A DNA stretch of 64,000 bases, taken from Vibrio metoecus (GTDB taxonomy: Bacteria; Pseudomonadota; Gammaproteobacteria; Enterobacterales; Vibrionaceae). The position numbers and the translations under genes are program-made. The stretch covers positions 37,269 through 101,268 of the forward strand of contig NZ_JJMN01000030.1 of the NCBI RefSeq assembly GCF_000696385.1, given 5' to 3'. Shown here piece by piece: positions 29,760 through 38,974 of this stretch (position 1 is its first letter; every line of letters begins with the position of its first letter). The notes beneath the pieces were generated by a model that was given only the letters and a program-made list of their open reading frames with translations, made no database searches and was not told the origin of the DNA.

Positions 29760-30632
29760 TTAATACAGGTTGTGCTCGGGTTTACCGGCAAACATTAATG
29801 CGCCTTCAATCGCATCGGACTGAGGCTTAACTATCCACTGCTGAACCGGTGGAGATAGCCAATCATGAATGCGTTCGGCAATACTGCCCATCAAGCAAAT
29901 ACGTTCTGCACCTTTGTGGTGTAAGGCGATTAAGAACATTTCAATATCGGCTGCGGTTTGTTTGAGAAGCTCAATCGCTAAACCATCACCCGCATAAGCA
30001 TGGCTAAAAATCTGCGGTGAAAATTGACCGTAATCGCGGGGAAGCGCGGTTTTCGACCAAGCAACAATCGCGTCAATATCATGTTTGAAATGGCTCATGA
30101 CCACTTCACACAAGGGGCTATGAGGACGAATATCATCTTGAGCGAGTAACACTTGTTGGATAAGGCGTAACCCCATGACAGCGCCGCTGCCTTGATCCGA
30201 AATCGGGAACTCACGCCCCCCCACCACGTACTGTTTGCCGCCTTTGAGCAAAATGCCGCAAGAACCAGTTCCTGCGATCATGATGGCGCCATCTTCGCCT
30301 AGGTGAGCACCAAGGCAAGCGCCATAAGCATCGGTATTTAAGGTGATGGAAGCAAATGGATGGGGTTGCTGCATAAAGGCGTGCCATGCTTCTTTTTGCT
30401 CGGCTCCAGCTAATGCAAGGCCGACATGCATATGGGCAAAATCATTTTGGGATAACCCACCTTGTTCAGCCGCTTGAGTAATTGCATCAATCACCGAGTT
30501 CAGTGCCACATCGACTCCCAACATGATGTTGGCGCTGCCACTTTTTGCTTCGCCAATCCATTCACCTTGTTGGTTGCGAATACGAGCACGGCAAGAGGTA
30601 CCGCCACCGTCAATGCCAACGTAGTAGTTCAT
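29760..30632 (-). CDS. gspK: Glucosamine kinase GspK
   Basis: GspK phosphorylates glucosamine to GlcN-6-phosphate; the Vibrio enzyme is described as specific for GlcN. The 290 residues are of the BadF/BadG/NagK ASKHA fold, with phosphate-1 DGGGTSCRARI (8-18), adenosine/phosphate-2 motif MIAGTGSCGIL and the later LMGSIAERI. The start codon overlaps the stop of the upstream GH9 gene by one base, so translation is coupled. This fits the model that the GH9 glucosaminidase releases GlcN, which GspK then traps. Confidence 0.94.
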   Translation of the reverse strand: MNYYVGIDGGGTSCRARIRNQQGEWIGEAKSGSANIMLGVDVALNSVIDAITQAAEQGGLSQNDFAHMHVGLALAGAEQKEAWHAFMQQPHPFASITLNTDAYGACLGAHLGEDGAIMIAGTGSCGILLKGGKQYVVGGREFPISDQGSGAVMGLRLIQQVLLAQDDIRPHSPLCEVVMSHFKHDIDAIVAWSKTALPRDYGQFSPQIFSHAYAGDGLAIELLKQTAADIEMFLIALHHKGAERICLMGSIAERIHDWLSPPVQQWIVKPQSDAIEGALMFAGKPEHNLY

Positions 30633-32353
30633 CAGATCTCCTCCCCATGCGCAGTAAAGTGATCATACTGACTGATGATGGCGAGCAAATACCAAGCACC
30701 ATGCGGGATCCATTGTTCCCCCCAGCGCCAGTTTTGCAGCATGTCGTCTTTTTGCCCAGCTGGGTTAAACGCGATATCTCTTGGGTCATCGAAGCCCGCA
30801 GTAATACCGTTACACACTCCACCCTTGGCATTGAAAAAGCCTAAATGAGGGAGGTAGTCTGGGTTGTTGTGCCCGTGTCCATCGAGCATGCACATGTCGT
30901 ATGGGTTGAGGCCGACAATCCAGTTCAGGGCATTTTGCGCCCAATGTTGTAGTGACTCGGCTGTCTCAATATTTAAATGCGGTTGAGCCAAATAAGCCAT
31001 GCTAGCGAGTGAAGCTAAGCGGGCATTTTCACCTTGCCACCAGTAACCACTTTCGTTGTCTTGTGCGATGAAGAAACTGGTGCGTTTCGCGCTTTCTACG
31101 CCTTTTACATACTGGCGTGGATAACCAAACGGATTAGTGACTTGTTGGGTGATGGTTAGTTCGAACTGGCAGGCTTGTTCGATAACCCGTTGTAGCTGGG
31201 CATAGTTAGCCGTGTCGGTTTCGATATTGAGGTATTCACACAATGCGATAACGGGCAGACCGGCATCGGAGGCATGGAAATAAGGGCGCTCACCCTGATT
31301 GGTCGCAGACCAATAGTGCGTAACCTGCTCATCACTGCATTGGCGCTGAGCTAAACGCTCAGCCCACTCACGCGCTTGAGTGAGATACTGTGTGTTCTCT
31401 GTGCTGCGGTAAAGCTCACAACATGCCAACAGTGCGCAATATTCATCAATAATATTTTCAACACCATCATCAAGGTATTGAGTGTTGTGTTGTTTTAGAT
31501 GCCAATAACCTGTTTCTGCCGCTTGCAAATACTCCGCTTGAGTATATTCACCGTGCGTTTCTAAACGAGCCGCAGCAGCAAGTGCCGCGATGGCCATGCC
31601 ACCGCCTTGACGGAAACCTGCTTGATAGTTGGCTGACTTATGCCCTTTTTGAGTGGCATAGGCACAAATCTCGCGTTGTTTGATGTCTTTGCTCCATTTG
31701 TCAAAGACGGTCATATAAAAAAATCCCTCGGAGTTTTGCATACGACGCAGAAAATCAGCACCAAACAACGCTTCATCCTTGAGGCGAGTGCGGGAAAAAG
31801 GCGCAAAACCCGAGTGATGTTGTAAAACCGCTAACCCTTTGAGCATGTTCCAGACCACCATAGGTGTTTGTTGTGGGTTCAAATAGTTAGCGTAAGAAAG
31901 GTGACTGAGGTATTTACTAACGTCACCTGAAGCGTCGTACCAGCCGCCGTGCACATCGGCAGTGGTTGATGTGCCCAGCAGCGGTACTTGCTTGTCTTGC
32001 TGATCAAACTGCCCAGTGCAGCGTTGCGATTTGAAGTAGTGCAGCACATCGGAGAATGTGCGTTGCATTAATACGCCTTGCGCAATGGTAAAGGTGGCAG
32101 AATGAGTGTGATCCAGACGCAAATAGTAGTCGCCCGGAGTTGTAAAATTCGAGAAATCGATACGATGAAATTGTCCCTGATGCCAGTTGTCCACGCTACC
32201 GTGACGCTCAATCGGGAGCGTTGCTACGGTTTGGTGGCTACGAGCGCAAACCAAAAGCACACAATCATCCATTAATTGTGCTTGCCCGCAGAGCAATACT
32301 GCTTGTTTGGGGCCTTTGATTTCATAGCCAATGTGGTTGGTCAGTAACTGCAT
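30632..32353 (-). CDS. GH9 family glucosaminidase (endoglucanase-like) of the chitin operon
   Basis: Older annotations call this 'endoglucanase-related'. The 573 residues have an N-terminal Ig-like CelD_N domain (about 1-95) followed by the GH9 (alpha/alpha)6 barrel with GGWYDASGDVSKYL, where the catalytic Asp pair lies, and the C-terminal NPYDMCMLDGHGHNNPDYLPH. No signal peptide is seen. A GH9 homologue from Photobacterium chitin loci acts as exo-beta-D-glucosaminidase, so cytoplasmic cleavage of GlcN-containing oligosaccharides is the best inference rather than cellulose hydrolysis. It is coupled to gspK. Confidence 0.88.
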   Translation of the reverse strand: MQLLTNHIGYEIKGPKQAVLLCGQAQLMDDCVLLVCARSHQTVATLPIERHGSVDNWHQGQFHRIDFSNFTTPGDYYLRLDHTHSATFTIAQGVLMQRTFSDVLHYFKSQRCTGQFDQQDKQVPLLGTSTTADVHGGWYDASGDVSKYLSHLSYANYLNPQQTPMVVWNMLKGLAVLQHHSGFAPFSRTRLKDEALFGADFLRRMQNSEGFFYMTVFDKWSKDIKQREICAYATQKGHKSANYQAGFRQGGGMAIAALAAAARLETHGEYTQAEYLQAAETGYWHLKQHNTQYLDDGVENIIDEYCALLACCELYRSTENTQYLTQAREWAERLAQRQCSDEQVTHYWSATNQGERPYFHASDAGLPVIALCEYLNIETDTANYAQLQRVIEQACQFELTITQQVTNPFGYPRQYVKGVESAKRTSFFIAQDNESGYWWQGENARLASLASMAYLAQPHLNIETAESLQHWAQNALNWIVGLNPYDMCMLDGHGHNNPDYLPHLGFFNAKGGVCNGITAGFDDPRDIAFNPAGQKDDMLQNWRWGEQWIPHGAWYLLAIISQYDHFTAHGEEI

Positions 32354-32413
32354 TCATTTTCTCCACAGTATGGATTGAGTAAGCTCCCTGCTAGGCAGGG
32401 AGCTACTGGTTTT

Positions 32414-33410
32414 TTACTTTTCAAACAGATAACAACGTACAAAGTGGTTGTCAGACAGTTGCGTGACTTCTGGTAAGGCTTCGCGACATTTCGCGGAAGC
32501 GTGCAAACAGCGGCCTGCAAATGGACAACCGACAGAACTTGGTGTCCAAAGTGGGATTTCGCCCTTATTGCCTTCCAATTTTTCAGTGGATCGACTTTTT
32601 CGGATCCGGCACGGCAGACACTAACAGCTTGGTGTAAGGGTGTTGTGGATCGTGAATGATCTCATCGGTGTCACCCCATTCCACCATGTGTCCTACGTAC
32701 ATAACGGCCAAGTCTTCAGCGATGTAGCGAGCGGTCGCGATGTCGTGCGTGATGTACAGCAGTGACATTTGACGCTCGAACTTCATCTCTTCCATCAAGT
32801 TAAGTACGCCAGCACGGATTGAAACGTCCAACATCGAAGTGGGTTCATCCGCCAGAACGACTTCGGCACCTACCGCGATGTTACGCGCTAAGTTAACGCG
32901 TTGACGTTGGCCACCAGAAAGTTGATGTGGGTACTTAGCGGCAGTGGCTTTGGGTGGGATGAGACCCACTTGCTCAAGCAGTTCGTAAACTCGTTCTTCC
33001 AGCTCTTTTTTGTTGCCCGGAGTGACCTTTTTGTGGATCAGCAATGGGCGCGCAATATGATGGAAAATGGTATGGGTTGGGTTGAGAGAACCAAACGGGT
33101 CTTGCCATACCATTTGCACGCCTTCGCGGTAGTGCATCAAGTCATCACGTGACGTGATCTCTTGGATATCACGACCTTTGTACTCGATGACGCCAGAGGT
33201 TGGGGCATACATTTTGGCGATCATTTTGGCGGTGGTGGATTTGCCTGAGCCAGATTCGCCCACTACCGATAAACCGCGGCTTTTGTACATTTTGAATGAT
33301 ACGTCGTTGATTGCACGCATCATGGGTTGTTTGAGTGCGTTACTGTTGATTGCAAAATCCTTAACCAGATTTTTTCCCTCAACCAGTAATTCGCCAAGTG
33401 GTTTGCTCAT
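32414..33410 (-). pseudogene. Chitin-oligosaccharide ABC transporter ATPase (OppF-like), frameshifted C-terminus
   Basis: This is one of two ATPases energising the (GlcNAc)n importer. The literal ORF (32583-33410, 275 aa) contains Walker A GESGSGKST, signature LSGGQRQR and Walker B LADEPTS, then stops after KKSIH. The next frame encodes a perfect oligopeptide-transporter C-terminal domain (GCPFAGRCLHAS...CREALPEVTQ...RCYLFEK) to a stop at 32414. Removing one G at 32586 turns CAC-TGA into CAT-GAA and restores a 331-residue protein. The C-terminal cysteines match the oligo_HPY domain. I infer an insertion, probably sequence error; the ATPase core would be translated regardless. Confidence 0.9.
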
Positions 33411-33451
33411 AATTGTCTCCAGAAATTCTTTGCTACTGCTTGCTGTGCGCC

Positions 33452-34432
33452 TTAGCGTTTTATTGTGGCGCTTGCTCCATAGAGGTGGCAGTTAGAAAAA
33501 CGGCCATGCTCGATTTGGCGCAGTACGGTCGGTACCTTAGTACAAGCTTCATGAACTCGGTCGCAGCGAGCTTGGAAACGGCAGCCTTGTGGAATTTCCA
33601 ACAAGTTGAGTGGGTTTCCTGGGATCCCTGTGAGTTTCGTTTTTGGTCCAGTTAATGGTGGAAAAGAACTTCCCAATCCTTTGGTATAAGGATGGTAAGG
33701 GGTTTCCAGAATTTGTTTTGAAGGTGCAACTTCAATCAATTCACCGGAGTACATGATGCCGATACGGTCGGAGAACTCGACCATGAGTGACAAGTCATGA
33801 GTAATGAACAAAATAGAGAAACCAAACTCTTCTTTGAGTGCGTAAATCTTTTGCAGGATTTCACGCTGTACCACTACATCTAGAGCGGTAGTGGGTTCAT
33901 CCATAATGATCATTTTTGGATTGAGTGCGAGCGCAATCGCAATCACTAAGCGTTGACGCATACCACCAGAGAACTGGTGTGGGTAGTCGTTGAGTCGGCT
34001 TGGATGAATATCCACGATCTCTAACAAACCCTCAGCGCGACGTTTTGCTTGTTCACGCGTCATATTGGTATGGCGCATGATCACATCACAAAATTGCTCT
34101 TCCATAGTCAGAACAGGGTTCAGTGCGTTCATCGCACTTTGGAACACCATCGACATTTCTTTCCAGCGGAAAGACTGCATACGTTCGTCGCTGTATTTCA
34201 GGATATCTTCACCGTTGAAGATCACCTCGCCACCAGTGATAAACGCGGGCGGCTTATGCAGGCGCATTAGCGAGAAAGCTACGGTTGATTTACCACAACC
34301 AGACTCACCGGCAAGGCCAAACACCTCTCCTGGCGCTAAATCAAAGCTCACATTGTTACAGGCACGGACATCACCCGCATCGGTAATGTAGTCCACGCAT
34401 AAGTTGCGGATTGAGATTAGTGGTGCAGTCAT
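33452..34432 (-). CDS. Chitin-oligosaccharide ABC transporter ATPase (OppD-like)
   Basis: This is the second ATPase of the importer, pairing with the OppF-like subunit. The 326 residues show Walker A GESGCGKST, the Q-loop MVFQSAMNAL, signature FSGGMRQR, Walker B MIIMDEPTT and H-loop FITHDLS. The C-terminal oligo_HPY region is complete (PQGCRFQARCDRVHEACTK...SNCHLYG). It is encoded 2 bp after the permease at 34435, as in Dpp/Opp operons. It transports beta-linked GlcNAc oligomers rather than peptides by context; sequence alone would say dipeptide/oligopeptide. Confidence 0.92.
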   Translation of the reverse strand: MTAPLISIRNLCVDYITDAGDVRACNNVSFDLAPGEVFGLAGESGCGKSTVAFSLMRLHKPPAFITGGEVIFNGEDILKYSDERMQSFRWKEMSMVFQSAMNALNPVLTMEEQFCDVIMRHTNMTREQAKRRAEGLLEIVDIHPSRLNDYPHQFSGGMRQRLVIAIALALNPKMIIMDEPTTALDVVVQREILQKIYALKEEFGFSILFITHDLSLMVEFSDRIGIMYSGELIEVAPSKQILETPYHPYTKGLGSSFPPLTGPKTKLTGIPGNPLNLLEIPQGCRFQARCDRVHEACTKVPTVLRQIEHGRFSNCHLYGASATIKR

Positions 34433-34434
34433 GA

Positions 34435-35461
34435 TTATTTATCTCCGCTCCAAAGTGCATTTTGTGGTGGTAAATTTGGCTGACGCGCTTTTTGATCTTG
34501 CTTAGCAAGGTTTTTCCAACGCTTCATGCCTTTGTGTGAACGCAATTGTGGGTTAGCAATTTCATCAACCGCAAAGTTCAGCAGAGCAAGGCCTGTTACT
34601 AACACGGTCAGTGAGATACAAGGTGCTAACAGTTCCCACCAAGCGCCGATCAGCATGGATGATGAGGTTTGTACGTTGTACAGCATGATGCCCCAACTGA
34701 TGGTGTTTGGATCGCCCAAGCCTAAGAATGAAATCGTCGCTTCCATCATGATGGCGTACATCACCGAACCGATAAAACTTGCACCTACGATGGAGATAAG
34801 GTTTGGCAGAATCTCAACAAAGATGATGCGCCATGAAGATTCACCCAGAACTTCAGCAGCTTTAACGAACTCTTTTTCACGCAGTGCCATGGTTTGTGAA
34901 CGAACCACCCGCGCACCCCAAGCCCAGGAGGTACACCCGATAATCAAGGCGATGGTTAAAGGCCCTGCCTCACCGATAAAGGCGGCCAATACGAACAACA
35001 ATGGGTACTGTGGAATCACCAGCATGATGTTCATTGCGGCAGTGAGGAAATCATCAATTTTCCCTCCAAAATAGCCAGCCGAAACACCGATGACTGTGGC
35101 TAAGAAACAGACTGTGATACCAGCGCCGAAGCCTACTGCTAACGATACGCGAGCACCGTAAGCAACTTGAGACCACACATCACGACCCATACGGGTGGTA
35201 CCGAGTATGTGATCGGCTTTTTTAGACATCGCCAATGTACGGCGATCGGTTGCTAAGTTTTCAGCTACCCAGCCATCTGGGTTTGCTTTGGCGGCTTTCA
35301 CAACAAACGCTGGGTATTCATGTGGGTTACCCGTGCGTTTATCAGGAGCATGAGAGGTAATAAGAGGCGCTGCGACCCGCGAGCAGAAAAAACAGGCTTA
35401 AGATGGTCACGCCAATCATCGCCATACGGTTGCCGCGTAAGAGTTTCCAAAGTGCTTTCAT
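34435..35461 (-). pseudogene. Chitin-oligosaccharide ABC transporter permease (DppC-like), frameshifted near the N-terminus
   Basis: This is an inner-membrane permease of the (GlcNAc)n importer. The start at 35461 reads MKALWKLLRGNRMAMIGV and the first TM, then fails at about residue 28 and reaches a stop a few codons later. The remaining protein is open from a secondary GTG at 35301 (288 aa), with later TMs and the EAA loop in AAEVLGESSWRIIFVEILPN. Removing one C from the CCC run at 35376-35378 gives FLLAVAAPLITSHAPDK and a continuous 341-residue protein. Without the correction the first TM helix would be lost. The insertion is inferred to be a sequence error. Confidence 0.9.
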
Positions 35462-35463
35462 GA

Positions 35464-36450
35464 TTATTTACCTCCCTTGCGTAAGCGAGGGTCTAGAACA
35501 ACGTATAACATGTCAGCCAGTAGGTTAAAGAACAGCATGAACAGAGTCATGATCAGTAACTGGCCTTGCAGAACTTGATAGTCACGCGCGGTGATAGCGT
35601 TAAATAGCACAGTGCCTAAACCTGGATAGTTGAAGATGATTTCAATAATCAACTGGCCACCAATCGCCATACCGAGAGACATAGAAAGTGCTGTGACACT
35701 AGGTAACAGAGCATTACGTGCCGCATAGTTAAAGACCACGCGGTTTTCGCTCAAGCCTTTACCTTTTGCCATGGTGATATAGTCTTCAGCGAGCAGGTTA
35801 ATCATGTTGTTACGCATGTTGACCAAGAAACCACCGATTTGCACAATCGAAGCACAGACCAAAGGAAGTACCGCGTGATAGCTGACGTCTTTAATGAATG
35901 CCCAGCTTGTCCAATCAGGCATGGTGCCTGCGGTATAAGCGTAACCCGTTGGGAACCAACCTAAGCCGATAGCGAAAGTGAACATCGCCAACATCGCAAT
36001 AACCACTTGAGGCACTGCTTGAATAACCAACATACCTGGTGTGATAAAAGTGTCGTAACGGCTACCACGTTTCCACGCGGCAAAGATGCCGAGTACAGAA
36101 CCGATGGAGAAAGAGATAATAACTGCGGTACCTGCAAGGAACAGTGACCAACCAAAAGCGCCACCAAGCAGTTCATTCACACTCAAAGGGTAGAATTTGA
36201 TTGAGGTGCCGAGTTCCCAAGTCAGGATGCTTTTAATGTATGTCATGTATTGGACATACCAAGGACCATCCACAAAGCCCAGAAGCTGTTTCATTGCTTC
36301 AATACGCTCTGGGGTAACTTGTGCGGTTGCGTTAGCAAACATCATGGTGACGGGATCACCAGGCATGGCACGCGGAATAATAAAGTTTAATGTTGCTGCA
36401 ACCAGCAACGCGGCAAAATAGAACGACAATCGTCTTAAAAAGTAACCCAT
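35464..36450 (-). CDS. Chitin-oligosaccharide ABC transporter permease (DppB-like)
   Basis: The 328-residue inner-membrane permease has the DppB-type N-terminus (GYFLRRLSFYFAALLVAATLNFIIPRAMPGDP) and about six TM segments. The EAA loop is in AKGKGLSENRVVFNYAARNALLP, and the conserved LADMLYVVLDPRLRKGGK end is present. It is separated from cbp by 170 bp containing two strong hairpins, and lies immediately before the second permease gene. The frame is intact. Confidence 0.93.
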   Translation of the reverse strand: MGYFLRRLSFYFAALLVAATLNFIIPRAMPGDPVTMMFANATAQVTPERIEAMKQLLGFVDGPWYVQYMTYIKSILTWELGTSIKFYPLSVNELLGGAFGWSLFLAGTAVIISFSIGSVLGIFAAWKRGSRYDTFITPGMLVIQAVPQVVIAMLAMFTFAIGLGWFPTGYAYTAGTMPDWTSWAFIKDVSYHAVLPLVCASIVQIGGFLVNMRNNMINLLAEDYITMAKGKGLSENRVVFNYAARNALLPSVTALSMSLGMAIGGQLIIEIIFNYPGLGTVLFNAITARDYQVLQGQLLIMTLFMLFFNLLADMLYVVLDPRLRKGGK

Positions 36451-36524
36451 AACTTACACCTTACTCACCCAGTTTTGTCCTGTCTCTGGTTTCAGGTCTC
36501 GCCCCTAGCGAATTTGAGAGCGAG

Positions 36525-36603
36525 AAATCCCCTGACGACGAGCGCCATATGTTTGCTTAACAACATGAGGGGATTTAGATAGGCGGCGCACAGCGTGCGC
36601 CGC
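36525..36603 (-). other. Two intercistronic hairpins between cbp and the permease genes
   Basis: An interrupted inverted repeat AAATCCCCT / AGGGGATTT (36525-36533 with 36568-36576) and a perfect 9-bp GC-rich hairpin GCGGCGCAC / GTGCGCCGC (36583-36603) lie just after the cbp stop. There is no T-tract. The arrangement resembles REP-like stabilisers downstream of binding-protein genes such as malE, which raise binding protein over permease. The function here is inferred. Confidence 0.6.
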
Positions 36604-36619
36604 AAGAAATGAACGTGTA

Positions 36620-38290
36620 TTACTTAACTGGTTTCAGATCCAGTACGTGTAGTAGACGCTCTGGGATACCAGCCCAAACGCTTGGACGGCCCTTCGGATT
36701 TTCTTCATTCCACCAGCCAGTGAAGCGAGTGGTGTTGTACTGATACATCCATGCACCAGACATAACAGGGATAGTCACTTGGTTTTCAGCAATGATCTTC
36801 TGAATACCGTGAGCGATCGCTAGCTGCTCGTTCTTGTCTGCTGTTTTGTAGAAGCTGTCTAGCAAGCCATCGAGCTTCTTGTCTGTGAAGTAGTGCATTG
36901 CGAAGCGTGGCATACCATCACCAGATTGTAGTGCTGAGTTGTATGCACTGTTCCAGTAAGTGTATGGGTCTGCGCCGTGGAAGTAGTTGGTGTACGCAAC
37001 GTCGTAAGTACCTTCCAGCATTGCTTGGTTATAAACCGCGAATTCTGGAGTACGTGCTTTCGCTTTGATACCCACTTCTTGTAGCTGTTCTACTGCAAGT
37101 TGAACTGTGTTGTTGAAGTCAGTCCAGCCATTTGGAGATTGGATCAGCAGTTCGAAAGATTTGCCTGATGGAGTTTCAACGAAACCGTCACCGTTTACAT
37201 CTTTGAAGCCCGCTTTTGCCAGTAGTTTCTTAGAGCCTTCAACGTCATACGTGTTGAAGCCTTTGTACTTGTTGTGTGTCGCTTCATCAGACCATGCTTC
37301 GAATGCATAGCCTAGACCTGATGCGTAATCGTTCACTGTACCGCTGCCGTAGAAGGCGATATCGATGATAGTTTGACGATCAAGAGCCATAGAGAACGCA
37401 CGACGGAAGTCTACGTTATCCAGTGCTTCTTTTTTCGCTGCATCTGGGTTTTTGAAGTTAACCATGAACGCCTGAGTACCCGCTGCTGGATACCAGTAGT
37501 GGTGGTTAGGGTTCGCTGCTGCGTAAGTACGGTCGATATCTGGAACGAATGAAGAAGTCCAGTCAAGTTCAGAGTTTACGATTTTGCCCAACAGTTGGTC
37601 GTTGTTTGCGATCTGTGGAACACGCAGACAGTCAACTTCCAAATTCGCAGCATCCCAGTAGTTCGGGTTGCGACATTGAATGTACAGTTGTGGGGTGAAA
37701 GTGTCGATTACGGTGAAAGGACCAGTACCTACAGGGTTTTCGTTAGTGAAGGTCGTTGGATCTTTCACTTCTTTCCATACGTGCTCAGCAACGATAGGAA
37801 TCAGAGAAATCTCATAAGGTACGTTAGAGTTTGCTTCAGACAGACGGAAACGCACTTTGTAATCGTCTACTTTCTCAACGCTAGTTACCCATTTGTTGAT
37901 ACCACGTTGGTCAAGTTCTGGTTTCGCTTTCAACAGATTGAAAGAGTAAACCACGTCATTCGCTGTGAATGCTTCACCATCAGACCACTTAACGCCTTTA
38001 CGGATATCGAAAGTCACGCTCATCAGGTCGTCAGCCATTTTGTAGCTTTCAGCCAGACGGAATACAGGCGTATTACCTTTCATCTCATTGAATACAACCA
38101 GAGGTTCATAGATAAAGTCAGTGGTTGTACGCAGGTTCGTTGCTAGGTACGGGTTGAAGTTACGTACCATTGTAGGGTAGAAATCTGGCACGATGGTTAG
38201 CTCACTACGTGCAAACGCTGGAGCTGAGACACTGGTTGCTGCTGCGATTACTGCGGCGGCTAGTGCTGTCTTTTTAATATTGGCAAGCAT
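36620..38290 (-). CDS. cbp: Periplasmic chitin-oligosaccharide-binding protein
   Basis: Cbp binds (GlcNAc)2 and longer oligomers for import and, when unliganded, holds ChiS inactive through its periplasmic domain. The 556 residues start with a signal peptide cleaved at about APAFA-RSE (residue 27/28) and continue as an SBP_bac_5 solute-binding protein (ELTIVPDFYPTMVRNFNPY, LRTTTDFIYEPLVV, IRKGVKWSDGEAFTANDVVYSF). An AAGGA RBS precedes the ATG. It is the first gene of the chb operon and should be the most strongly expressed. The frame is intact. Confidence 0.95.
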   Translation of the reverse strand: MLANIKKTALAAAVIAAATSVSAPAFARSELTIVPDFYPTMVRNFNPYLATNLRTTTDFIYEPLVVFNEMKGNTPVFRLAESYKMADDLMSVTFDIRKGVKWSDGEAFTANDVVYSFNLLKAKPELDQRGINKWVTSVEKVDDYKVRFRLSEANSNVPYEISLIPIVAEHVWKEVKDPTTFTNENPVGTGPFTVIDTFTPQLYIQCRNPNYWDAANLEVDCLRVPQIANNDQLLGKIVNSELDWTSSFVPDIDRTYAAANPNHHYWYPAAGTQAFMVNFKNPDAAKKEALDNVDFRRAFSMALDRQTIIDIAFYGSGTVNDYASGLGYAFEAWSDEATHNKYKGFNTYDVEGSKKLLAKAGFKDVNGDGFVETPSGKSFELLIQSPNGWTDFNNTVQLAVEQLQEVGIKAKARTPEFAVYNQAMLEGTYDVAYTNYFHGADPYTYWNSAYNSALQSGDGMPRFAMHYFTDKKLDGLLDSFYKTADKNEQLAIAHGIQKIIAENQVTIPVMSGAWMYQYNTTRFTGWWNEENPKGRPSVWAGIPERLLHVLDLKPVK

Positions 38291-38935
38291 AGCTGTTCCT
38301 TACTAGTTGCTTTCATTTCACTAATGGATGGAATGTCATCAATTGATAAACACTCTCCAAGACCTACCTCATGTTATTTTTCGCCCGTCGGAGGGAAGGG
38401 GAAGAAATGAGTGGCCTGTAGGCCTTTGGCAGGAGTAAGAAAACACCTAGCCAAGAAATTTATCAATTCCCTTTCCCGTTAAAAACGTCAAAACCTATTT
38501 ACCTCTCGTTATTAACGTCAAAATACACTTTGATGTGTGATTTTTGTGCAAAAATCAGGAGGTGATTCGCCTCGCAAAAGTGACGAGATGGAGTTGGGGT
38601 TGTTAGTGTCTACTAACCTTTGGTTCCTTTATTTTATTGGTTTTTTTTGGAGTGTTCTAGTAACGAGATCTCGCTCACTAGCCTTGTTTTACGTTAATTT
38701 AATCGATTGAATTAAATCTGGCGAATTGTTGTGACCCCCTTCGCAATCTCAAACAAATACTCAGTTTTGGTCTGAGTTTAAGTCTTTTCTTACGGTGGTT
38801 TTACCCTTTTTGTTGAACAAGTTTATCAGTCAATTAAGTGCTTTTTTAGCTACGTAAATCAAGTCTGTGGCATGGACTTTTCATGTAAAACTGGAGAGAG
38901 AAAGGCGAGGGAAATGGCTTAACGATACCAATAAA
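38291..38935 (-). promoter_or_regulatory. chb operon control region (cbp-chiS intergenic, no gene)
   Basis: About 645 bp without a credible gene separates cbp from the chiS terminator. It contains twin 17-bp direct repeats (38477-38523), a 10-bp perfect palindrome inside a longer imperfect one (38660-38678), T-rich tracts and a possible half CRP site near 38533. ChiS is known to act as a DNA-binding activator of the chb promoter, so its operators are expected here; which motif it binds cannot be settled from sequence alone. Confidence 0.75.
38477..38523 (-). repeat. Twin operator-like direct repeats upstream of cbp
   Basis: CGTTAAAAACGTCAAAA (38477-38493) and CGTTATTAACGTCAAAA (38507-38523) are 15/17 identical and exactly 30 bp apart, about three helical turns. 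Each contains an inverted repeat CGTT-N3-AACG. On the coding strand each begins TTTTGACG, which includes a -35-like TTGACG. They lie 187-233 bp upstream of the cbp start. Confidence 0.7.
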
Positions 38936-38957
38936 AAACCCACCTTTCGGTGGGTTT
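38936..38957 (-). terminator. Terminator of chiS
   Basis: The 9-bp stem AAACCCACC / GGTGGGTTT with loop TTTC is followed on the minus strand by TTTATT. It lies 17 nt downstream of the chiS stop and also isolates the chb promoter from chiS transcription. Confidence 0.88.
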
Positions 38958-38974
38958 GGTTATGCATCATAGGG

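Noticed and set aside
33452..36450. Dipeptide/oligopeptide (Dpp/Opp) transporter assignment
   Set aside because: Sequence family alone fits, but the adjacent Cbp, chitobiose phosphorylase, GH20 and chiS define it as the chitin-oligosaccharide importer.
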